Shown piece by piece: positions 50,475 to 58,800 of a DNA stretch of 64,000 bases. Each line of letters starts with the position of its first letter. The stretch's first letter is position 1. This stretch comes from Sporocytophaga myxococcoides (GTDB lineage: Bacteria > Bacteroidota > Bacteroidia > Cytophagales > Cytophagaceae). The position numbers were made by a program, and so were the translations under genes. The DNA is taken from contig NZ_BBLT01000007.1 in the NCBI RefSeq assembly GCF_000775915.1, positions 62,001-126,000 on the forward strand, in the 5' to 3' direction. Under the pieces are notes generated by a model that was given only the letters and a program-made list of their open reading frames with translations, was not told where the DNA came from and did not search any database.

Positions 50475-51533
50475 ATGAGCCAGTATCATCACCTAAAAGT
50501 TAAGGAAATAATAAAAGAAACTTCAGACACTATTACAGTGGTCTTCGAGAGTGGATCAAAACAAATATCCTATAAGTCAGGTCAATTTTTAACTTTAATA
50601 GTTCCTGTAAACGGTGATAAATTAAGAAGGTCTTATTCCCTTTGTTCTTCTCCTTATACAGACAAAGAATTAGCTGTTACCATTAAGAGAATTACAAATG
50701 GAGTAGTATCCAATTATCTTCCCGATAATTTAAAACAAGGAGATACTTTGGAAATAATGGAGCCTGCGGGAACATTTAATTTTACCCCCGATCCTTCGAG
50801 AGCTGTAGATATTGTCCTTATTGGAGCTGGGAGTGGAATTACACCACTAATTTCAATTGCAAAAACTGCCCTTGAAAAAGAGCCTAAAAGCAAGGTGTTC
50901 CTGATTTATGGCAATCGAAATGAAAATTCCATTATCTTTAAACATAAACTTGAATCATTACAATCAGAATTTAAGGATAGGTTTACTGTAATACACAGAT
51001 TGAGTCAGCCTCAGGACAAATCATTGCCTGCCGGACGGTTGAACAGGTCGGAAGTGATCAAGCTTCTGGAATCTTTTAATAAACTCAAAATTGAAAAAGC
51101 TGAGTATTATGTTTGCGGTCCGGATGGAATGATGCAGGAAGCAATAGGTGCACTAGAACTATTAAAAGTTTCTAAAAGCCAGATTAAAAAAGAAAGTTTC
51201 CTTCCTGCTGATGCCAATGCATTGAGTAGTGGCAAAGTCGTTTCTGATAGCCCTGAATCTCCTCAGGACGTTACTATTATTTATCAGGGAAGCGAATATA
51301 AAATAACAGTGCCTCCAAATAAATCAATCCTTGAAGTTGCATTAAAGCAAAACATTGATTTGCCATATTCTTGTCAGAGTGGAATGTGTACAGCTTGTAT
51401 GGGTAAATGTATCAGCGGAAAGGTACATCTTGATGATAGTGACGCACTTTCTGATATAGAGTTGGAGAAGGGATATGTCCTGACTTGCGTAGGACATCCT
51501 GTAACTCCTAATGTAGTGATTGAAATAGATTAA
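50475..51533 (+). CDS. PaaE-like FAD/2Fe-2S oxidoreductase
   Basis: A 352-residue electron-transfer protein. Parts: FAD-binding barrel (1-100) with RRSYSLCSSP; NAD(P)-binding domain (100-240) with IGAGSGITPLISIA and 'YYVCGPDGMMQ'; and a C-terminal plant-type 2Fe-2S ferredoxin domain (265-352) with cysteines in PYSCQSGMCTACMGKC and LTCVG. This order matches PaaE/HmpX-type reductases that feed electrons to a mono-oxygenase or epoxidase. No oxygenase subunits are nearby, so its partner is unknown; a general NADPH-ferredoxin reductase is possible. The M3 peptidase gene starts one base after its stop, so they are co-transcribed. Confidence 0.82.
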   Translation: MSQYHHLKVKEIIKETSDTITVVFESGSKQISYKSGQFLTLIVPVNGDKLRRSYSLCSSPYTDKELAVTIKRITNGVVSNYLPDNLKQGDTLEIMEPAGTFNFTPDPSRAVDIVLIGAGSGITPLISIAKTALEKEPKSKVFLIYGNRNENSIIFKHKLESLQSEFKDRFTVIHRLSQPQDKSLPAGRLNRSEVIKLLESFNKLKIEKAEYYVCGPDGMMQEAIGALELLKVSKSQIKKESFLPADANALSSGKVVSDSPESPQDVTIIYQGSEYKITVPPNKSILEVALKQNIDLPYSCQSGMCTACMGKCISGKVHLDDSDALSDIELEKGYVLTCVGHPVTPNVVIEID

Positions 51534-51534
51534 T

Positions 51535-53235
51535 GTGGTGAGAAAAAAAAGAACCTTTTTAACCGAGGAGTTTAAAGTAGAAAACTGGGATGTTGTAAAA
51601 CCATTTTTTGAAAAGTTAGAATCAAGGGAAATTAATAATGCTCATGAGCTGAATCAATGGTTTTTGGACAGAAGCGAATTAGAATCTGTACTTTCTGAAG
51701 ATCTTGCATGGCGCTATATCAGAATGACTGGAGATACCGCAAATAAAGAGTTTGTCGATAGTTTCAACTTCTTTGTTTCAGAAATACAACCAAATGTAGC
51801 GCCTTATACAAATGTATTAAACAAGAAAGCTATTGAAAGCCCTTACATTGAAGAGCTTCAGGAGCAAGGGTTTGATATTCTAAGAAGAACTCTCAAAAAG
51901 GACTTTGAAATTTTCAGAGAAAAGAATATTCCGCTTTTTACACAACTTGATCAGGAAGCTCAACAGTATGGCGCAATCTCCGGCGCTATGACTGTTACAA
52001 TAGAGGGTAAAGAGTTGACTCTTCAGCAAGCTTCAGACTACCTTCAGTCCTCAGACAGACATGTAAGGGAAAATGCATATAGAGAAATAGTTTCAAGAAG
52101 ACTTAAGGATAAAGATAACCTGGATGATTTATTAGATAAGTTAATCCAGCTTAGGAATGAGGTTGCATTGAACGCTGATTTTTCCAATTTCAGAGATTAT
52201 ATGTTTCGCTCTATGGGGCGTTTCGATTATTCTGCTGAGGATTGTTATGCATTTCATAAAGCTGTAAAATCAGAAGTCGTACCGCTTTTGAATGAGTTTG
52301 CTAAAGAAAGAAAGCAAGCCCTAGGATTAGATCAGTTAAAGCCATGGGATAGTAATATAAATTATTTGGGTACGGGGCCTTTAAAACCTTTTGAAACAGG
52401 GGAGGAGCTTGAAGAAAAGACTATAAAATGCTTCACACAAATTGACCCGTACCTTGGTGAATGCATTTCATCAATGAAGCAAATGGGGCATCTTGATTTA
52501 GTTTCCAGAAAAGGCAAGGCTCCTGGTGGATATAACTATCCATTAGATGAAACCGGAGTTCCATTTATCTTTATGAATGCTACTTCTTCTTTAAGGGATT
52601 TAGTAACAATGGTCCATGAAGGTGGACATGCATTACATTCATTCCTTACCAAGGATCTTCCGCTGAATACATTTAAGCAAGTGCCATCTGAAGTTGCGGA
52701 ATTAGCTTCAATGTCAATGGAACTGATAAGTATGGAGTATTGGGATATATTTTTTCCGAACACAGAAGATCTGATCAGAGCCAAAAGAGAGCATCTGGAA
52801 AGTATCATATCTACATTGCCCTGGGTTGCAACCATAGACAAGTTTCAGCATTGGATGTACCTGAACCCTGAACATACTGCAGAACAAAGAAAGGATGCCT
52901 GGAAAAGTATAGTTACAGAATTCAGTAATAGTATCACTGATTGGACAGGCCTTGAAGAGAGTCTTGAGTATCTGTGGCAGAAGCAACTTCATATTTTTGA
53001 AGTCCCATTTTATTACATAGAGTATGGAATGGCCCAGCTTGGAGCTATTGCTGTGTGGAAGAATTATAAAGAGAATCCGGAAATGGGGTATAAAGCTTAC
53101 AAAGAAGCTTTAAAGCTTGGATATACCAAGCCTATAGGGGCCATCTATGAAGCCGCCGGTATAAAGTTTGATTTTTCTAAAGAAAATATAAAGAACCTGA
53201 TCGGATTTGTTCAGTCAGAGTTGTCAAAACTATAG
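51535..53235 (+). CDS. M3-family oligoendopeptidase (PepF-like)
   Basis: A 566-residue cytoplasmic zinc metallopeptidase. The zinc-binding HExxH is H361-EGGH-365 (MVHEGGHALHSF), with the third ligand E in the following helix (PSEVAELASMSMEL). The helical domain from residues 1-330 and the C-terminal 'EYGMAQLGAIAVWKNY' are typical of the M3B oligoendopeptidase F family. It trims short peptides. The start is GTG at 51535, one base past the upstream stop; no ATG is better placed. Convergent with the lipoprotein gene at 53244, 8 bp away. Confidence 0.88.
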   Translation: MVRKKRTFLTEEFKVENWDVVKPFFEKLESREINNAHELNQWFLDRSELESVLSEDLAWRYIRMTGDTANKEFVDSFNFFVSEIQPNVAPYTNVLNKKAIESPYIEELQEQGFDILRRTLKKDFEIFREKNIPLFTQLDQEAQQYGAISGAMTVTIEGKELTLQQASDYLQSSDRHVRENAYREIVSRRLKDKDNLDDLLDKLIQLRNEVALNADFSNFRDYMFRSMGRFDYSAEDCYAFHKAVKSEVVPLLNEFAKERKQALGLDQLKPWDSNINYLGTGPLKPFETGEELEEKTIKCFTQIDPYLGECISSMKQMGHLDLVSRKGKAPGGYNYPLDETGVPFIFMNATSSLRDLVTMVHEGGHALHSFLTKDLPLNTFKQVPSEVAELASMSMELISMEYWDIFFPNTEDLIRAKREHLESIISTLPWVATIDKFQHWMYLNPEHTAEQRKDAWKSIVTEFSNSITDWTGLEESLEYLWQKQLHIFEVPFYYIEYGMAQLGAIAVWKNYKENPEMGYKAYKEALKLGYTKPIGAIYEAAGIKFDFSKENIKNLIGFVQSELSKL

Positions 53236-53243
53236 CTTTGAAA

Positions 53244-53837
53244 TCAAGGCTGAATTTGGAATAACGGCCGAATTTTGTATTCCGAATATGGGGTGCCCAT
53301 TTTAGTAAGACGTCCTTTATTATTTGTTACAATTTCATTGAATTGAATGGCCCACCTGTCGTACTTATATCTGAGCACAATAAGGTTGCCATCGGCAGTT
53401 GTAATGGAGCTTTCAAGTTTTGCGATCAACGGATGCTCTTCGGTAGAAGGCGTTGAAGCAATCAATGCAAGAGTGCTTCGGATCAATTTGTCTGTCAAGA
53501 CATCATAATCATCAATCTCCTGGCTGGTCATGCTTTCAGCACGAAGCATTGCCGTCTTGATGATTTTGACACTAGATTTCAGACTATCTATTTTAACGGT
53601 GTTTGAGCCATTTATGTAAGAAAGCTCATCCAGCAACCTGTCTATAGATTGTAGTTTATCTTTTTCCGATGCATCCATGGATGACCAGTTCGTATACATG
53701 CTATCTACAACCATTTTAAGATTAGTCTTGAAATCTGGCTGAGACGATGTCGTAGTAGCGGTTTTCTTTGAACACGCATAAAAGATAGCTATCCCCAGGA
53801 TAGCCATAAATAATTTCGCCTGTAGTTTATTGAACAT
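53244..53837 (-). CDS. Lipoprotein, paralogue of the upstream gene
   Basis: A 197-residue predicted lipoprotein from the ATG at 53837: signal to FYAC with cysteine 22. It shares with the gene directly upstream a common plan: 'DSMYTNW..M', 'EIDDYDVLTDKLIRSTLALIASTPSTEEHPLIAKLESSI', then 'LRYKYDRWAIQFNEIVTNNKGRLTKMGTPYSEYK'. The helical, LemA-like 'YDRW...NE' pattern is suggestive but not conclusive. It probably arose by tandem duplication. The start overlaps the upstream stop by 11 bp, so both are translated from one message. Role unknown, in the periplasm or outer membrane. Confidence 0.65.
   Translation of the reverse strand: MFNKLQAKLFMAILGIAIFYACSKKTATTTSSQPDFKTNLKMVVDSMYTNWSSMDASEKDKLQSIDRLLDELSYINGSNTVKIDSLKSSVKIIKTAMLRAESMTSQEIDDYDVLTDKLIRSTLALIASTPSTEEHPLIAKLESSITTADGNLIVLRYKYDRWAIQFNEIVTNNKGRLTKMGTPYSEYKIRPLFQIQP
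53254..53287. terminator. Hairpin overlapping the 3' coding end of the lipoprotein gene
   Basis: ATTTGGAATA (53254-53263) pairs with TATTCCGAAT (53278-53287) with one G-U pair; the 14-base loop contains CGGCCG. It lies inside the coding end of the minus-strand gene and 18 bp past the M3 peptidase stop. Confidence 0.4.
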
Positions 53838-54435
53838 TGGAAGATCCCATAAATTCATTTAACTCTTTCATTTCGCTATATGGAGGGCCTGCTGCAGTCA
53901 GTTCTTTCTTATATGCTTTGACAAATTCATTGTTGATCATGACCCATCTTCCGTAGTTAACCCTCAATTTGATAAGAGTGTTTGTGTTTGCTTCATTTAT
54001 TTCACTGATCAATTCTTCCGCAAGTGGATGCTGAGGTAATTCCGGAGTGCTGCCTGCAAGCGACATCACTCTACCTATATATTTGTCAGTTAGAGCATCA
54101 TAATTATCTATAGCTTGAGCATCCATCGTTTCCTGAGTGTATCTGGAATTTTTAACCTGATCACAGGCTTTAACGAGAGAATCATGAAGAAGGTGGTTAT
54201 ATCCGGAAGTATATGATATTTCCTGAAGAAGACGTTTTATATTTTCAAATTTTTGATCATCAGATTTGATCATAATCCCCCAATTGGCCTGAAGACTATC
54301 TGAAATAATTTTAGCACTAATTAGTAAACTGTCTTTCTCAGCTTGGCCTTTCTGTTTAGACTCCTGTTTTTCATTTTTACAACCAATCAGGTAAAAAGCA
54401 AAAACAATTGAAAATAGAATAGAAATGATTCTCAT
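53827..54435 (-). CDS. Lipoprotein, upstream member of a tandem pair
   Basis: A 202-residue lipoprotein with signal MRIISILFSIVFAFYLIGC (acceptor cysteine 19). After a charged linker it has the same helical pattern as the next gene: 'DSLQANWGIMIKSDDQKFENIKRLL', 'AIDNYDALTDKYIGRVMSLAGSTPELPQHPLAEELISEI' and 'LRVNYGRWVMINNEFVKAYKKELTAAGPPYSEMKELNE'. Shared residues (DNYDxLTDK, HPL, LRxxYxRW, GxPYSE) define an apparent family that I cannot name. The pair is an operon separated by a divergent spacer from the PorV-like gene, so a link to the secretion cluster is possible but unproven. Confidence 0.65.
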   Translation of the reverse strand: MRIISILFSIVFAFYLIGCKNEKQESKQKGQAEKDSLLISAKIISDSLQANWGIMIKSDDQKFENIKRLLQEISYTSGYNHLLHDSLVKACDQVKNSRYTQETMDAQAIDNYDALTDKYIGRVMSLAGSTPELPQHPLAEELISEINEANTNTLIKLRVNYGRWVMINNEFVKAYKKELTAAGPPYSEMKELNEFMGSSNVQ

Positions 54436-54739
54436 AAATTAAGTTAAGAACTATCAATAAAGTCAAAATTATATTTTTCTTATAAATTCAGAAACGAATG
54501 ATTAAAATTTATGATCTTCATGTTTCTCGTTTTTTTTTAAATTTTTAATAAAAAAGCCTTTAAACGAAGTACAATCAAATTTATTTTAGGATTTTTCAAA
54601 TATGAAAAATCCGAAATATACCGCTTACCTTTTCATTTTAATATGGATTAAGTTATGAAAAGCATTAAAACAGATGTAATTTCACATCCTGAATACATTA
54701 ATTTAAGGTTATAATCGTTGTAAGGAATAAAAATTTGAC
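54436..54739. other. Divergent spacer with a 10-bp inverted repeat
   Basis: A 304-bp AT-rich region between the tandem lipoprotein genes and the PorV-like gene. A perfect inverted repeat GGATTTTTCA-AATA-TGAAAAATCC occurs at 54589-54612, which could be a hairpin in a leader or a regulator site. No gene seen. Confidence 0.45.
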
Positions 54740-55816
54740 ATGAAAAAAGGTACCATTCTTTTTATAATCATTTTTTGCTCTGTTCATTTTGCTTTCGGAC
54801 AATTAACAGCTCCCAAATACAGTAACGAATTTTTGAATATCGGTGTAGGCTCCCGGGCTTTAGGCATGTTTAATGTTCAGGCTGCCACAGTGGGAGATGT
54901 AACAGCGGGTTATTGGAACCCTGCAGGTTTATTAAAAATTCAGTCTAAGTATGAGCTTGCTGGTATGCATGCTGAATACTTTGCTGGTATGGCTAAGTAT
55001 GACTACCTGGGAGCAGCAGTGAGACTTGACAGTAACTCTGTTTTGGCGATCAATGCTATCCGATTCGGGACAGATGAAATTCCTAATACATTAAACCTAT
55101 ATGATAATCAGGGAAACAACACCCCAAATTATAATAACATAAGTTATTTTTCTTCAGCGGATTATGCTTTTCTTGTTTCATTTGCCCGGACTAATAATTT
55201 ATTACCAGGATTAAATCTGGGCGCTACATTGAAAGTTATTCACAGAACAGTTGGTCCCTTTGGTAATGCCTGGGGGTTTGGTCTGGATGCCGGAGCCCAA
55301 TATGTAAGAAAAAACTGGCAATTTGGTCTTATGGCAAGAGATGTAACAGGTACTTACAACGCCTGGTCTTTTAACACCGCTTTATTTGAAAAAACTTTTG
55401 CCCAGACAGGCAATGAAATCCCTCAGAATTCAGTAGAAGTAACATTGCCAAGATTGATATTCGGAGTAGGGAGATCGAAAAGATTTAGTAAGGATAAGTT
55501 TGGTATTCTTGCAGGAATGGATTTCGATTTTACATTTGATAGGAAAAGAAACGTATTGGTAAAATCAAATTTTGCTTCAATTGATCCTCATGTTGGTCTG
55601 GAGTTGGATTATAAAAAACTGGTTTTCCTTCGGGCAGGTGCCGGAAACACTCAGCAGATAAAAGATTTTGATGGTAAAACCAAAACAGATATTCAGGCTA
55701 ATTTCGGAGTAGGAATTAAAATAAACAGAGTCTCTATTGATTATGCTCTGACAGGTGTCGGTGCTGATGCGAATCTCTATTCCAATATTTTTTCTTTAAA
55801 GCTTGCTCTTAAGTGA
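54740..55816 (+). CDS. PorV/PorQ-family outer-membrane protein of the type IX secretion system
   Basis: A 358-residue outer-membrane barrel of the PorV/PorQ (FadL-like) family. After a signal peptide (to FAFGQ) it has the diagnostic opening 'SNEFLNIGVGSRALGMFNVQAATVGDVTAGYWNPAGLLKI', followed by amphipathic strands ending 'YSNIFSLKLALK'. PorV binds the sorting domain of T9SS cargo and shuttles it to the PorU sortase. The sortase gene starts 6 bp downstream, so the pair is clearly an operon. A PorV/PorQ assignment cannot be refined by eye because both belong to the same family. Confidence 0.85.
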   Translation: MKKGTILFIIIFCSVHFAFGQLTAPKYSNEFLNIGVGSRALGMFNVQAATVGDVTAGYWNPAGLLKIQSKYELAGMHAEYFAGMAKYDYLGAAVRLDSNSVLAINAIRFGTDEIPNTLNLYDNQGNNTPNYNNISYFSSADYAFLVSFARTNNLLPGLNLGATLKVIHRTVGPFGNAWGFGLDAGAQYVRKNWQFGLMARDVTGTYNAWSFNTALFEKTFAQTGNEIPQNSVEVTLPRLIFGVGRSKRFSKDKFGILAGMDFDFTFDRKRNVLVKSNFASIDPHVGLELDYKKLVFLRAGAGNTQQIKDFDGKTKTDIQANFGVGIKINRVSIDYALTGVGADANLYSNIFSLKLALK

Positions 55817-55822
55817 TAGTTT

Positions 55823-58800
55823 ATGGTGAAGCGTTTGCTAAAATGTGGTTTCCTTTTTTCTTTTTTTATATTCTTTCATTGTTCCTTTGCTCAGATTTAT
55901 GGAAATGAATGGATAGTTTCAGGACAACGATATTTTAGAATCCCGGTATCAAAGAGTGGGATGTACGTATTAACCTACAATGATCTGGTAAATGCAGGAG
56001 TGCCATTAAACAGTGCAGATTGTAAAAAGATACAACTTTTTCATCGCGGAAAAGAACAGGCAATTCTTATAAAAGGAGAAGAAGATGCTCATTTTGATCA
56101 GAATGATTCTTTGATTTTTTATGGAATAAGAAACAACGGCGAATTAGATAGCCTTCTTTATGATCCTTATAATAGTCAGCCTCATAAGTATTATAGTTTA
56201 TATTCAGATACTTCAGCTTATTTTCTTACTATCTCTAATTCTATTAATGGAAAGAGAATGCAGGAAATTACCGGAGCTTTTTCCGGTACATCTGAGACTT
56301 ATCATCTTGAAGAAATATTAAATGTCTATACAGATGAATATGACAGGGGAATGAATTATTCTATTGAGACAGCCAAATCATCCTGGGATTATGGAGAAGG
56401 ATGGACAGGTAAAGTGAAATACAAAGGTGAAAGTTCTGAATATCTGTTTAACACACTTAATTATTATAGTGCTGGCCAATCTCCTACGCTTGAAATACTT
56501 TTTTCCGGAAGAAATGACCTTAATCATAATCTTCAGGTAATTCTGGGAAATGACGCGTCTTCAAGTCCTTATTCTTACAACGTAAATGGTTTTTCAAATC
56601 ATAGAAATAAGAAGTTTCAGATCGACGTAAATCCATTAGCTTTTTCAGGAGGGCAGCTTAAAGTTACCATTAAAATATTGGGAGTTGGCTCTGATGCAGA
56701 TGCAGTTTCAGTAGCGTATATGAAACTTACATATCCTCAGGGAACAGATATGGCCGGAAGGACTGAAGCCGTGTTAAACCTTTTGCCTTCTGCAACATTA
56801 GTTTCCGTCTCAGGGATATATTCAGTACCTTCTATACCTGTTGTATATGATTTATACGATAGAAATAATTTGAAACTTATAAAAGGGCAATTATCAGGAG
56901 GCAATCTACAACTGCCTGTAAATAGTTTCTCAGGATCAAAATATTTCATTACCAGTGCAGCTAACTATAATAGAGTAACAAGAATTTCAGAAGCTGACCT
57001 ATCACCTTATCCTTTAAACTTAAATTATCTGATCATAACGCATCGCCAGTTATGGACAAAGGCTAATGAATATGCTTCTTACAGGCAATCAATAGAAGGG
57101 GGAGGTCATTTACCTCTTGTTGTAGATGTGCAGAAGCTATATGATATGTTTACATATGGTGAAAAGTCATCTGCAGCGATTAGAAAATTTTTAAATTATT
57201 ATATTGATAAAGGTAAACCGGAATATGCATTGATCATAGGAAAAGGTCTTGATCCGGCTCATAAAACAAATAATGTTTTTTACCGATTAAATCCGACCCC
57301 TTCAAGAACAAATCCTAATATCGCAGAGCGGGTGGATGATTTAATTCCGCCAGCTGGAAGCCCTGGAAGTGACTGGATTTATGTAACTGGATTAGGGGGC
57401 AAAAGTAAAAATGTTCCCAGGATACCAATAGGAAGAATTCCTGCAAGAAATAATGATCAGGTAGCGAACTATTTGAATAAAGTCAAAGAACATGAAAGCG
57501 CTTCATCAAATCCCAATGCTTTATGGAGAAAGAAACTTGTACATCTTAGCGGAGGAAATAACGCGAATCAGATTATTACTTTCAGAGATTATCTTGCTGG
57601 ATTTAAATCGATTGCAGAAGGTGCATATTGGGGAGGAAGGGTAAAAAGTTTTGTGAAAAATTCGACCAATCCTACTGAATTTATAAACCTCTCCTCTGAA
57701 GTTAATGACGGGGTAGGACTTATAACATTTTTTGGTCATTCGTCTCCCTCATTTTCAGATGTAGATATTGGTTTTGTTTCCATGAACGTATATGGTTATA
57801 ACAATAAGGGGAAATATCCGATGATTTTAATGAATGGATGTTCTTCTTCCAATGTATTTTTTGGAAACTCTTTTGCTGAAGACTGGACTTTAACTGCAAA
57901 TAAAGGTGCTGTACTTTTCATTGGACACTCTGATGCAGGCTATCCTCAGGAGCTAAGAAGGTATTCAGATTTCTTGTATAGAAAGATGTTCTCTGATACT
58001 CTTGGAATGCATAGACCTCTAGGACAGATTCAAAGGGAAGTTATTGAAGCTTATTTAGGATCCACAAACCAGGAAGTGCCTGTTGCCAATGCAGAACAGA
58101 TGATTTTAGTAGGAGATCCTGCAATCAGATTTTATGCACCCGGTTTTAATCAGCATGGCAAATCAACAACTGATTATGCTATAAATAATTCAGGGCTATT
58201 TTTGAAGTCCTTTAACTCAGATAGAATTACAGCAGTATCAGATTCTTTTGCAATTGGCATTCCTGTTAGCAATTTGGGGATTACGAATTCAGATTCATTT
58301 AGTGTTTGTTTAAGGAGAACTATTGGAACCAAGGTAATCAATGAAAGTCCTGTTTATTTTTCTCCCATTAGTTTTGAAGACACTATTTATTACACAGTCC
58401 GTTCCAAAGGTGCGGAGACCTATGGAATGAATAATTTCGAGATTACACTTGATTGTGAAAATGCAATACCAGAAGCTGATGATTACATTAACAATAAAGC
58501 TACTCTGGATTATTTTATTCCTCTTAGCGCTGTTGCATGTCTGTATCCTGCCGAATTTAGTGTAGTGAATAAGCAGCCCGTCACATTCATAGCTCAGACA
58601 ACCGATTTATTTGAAGATGAGGCAGATTATTATATTGAATTAGATACTTCGTGGAAGTTTAATAGTCCATTTAGGAAATCAACGACACTCCATTCAGGTT
58701 CTTTGATAAAATGGCAAAATGTCAAATTGCTGGATACCATTGTTTCTAATGACAGTATTGTATATTACTGGAGAATTAAAAAAGTTCAGGCAAATGAGGG

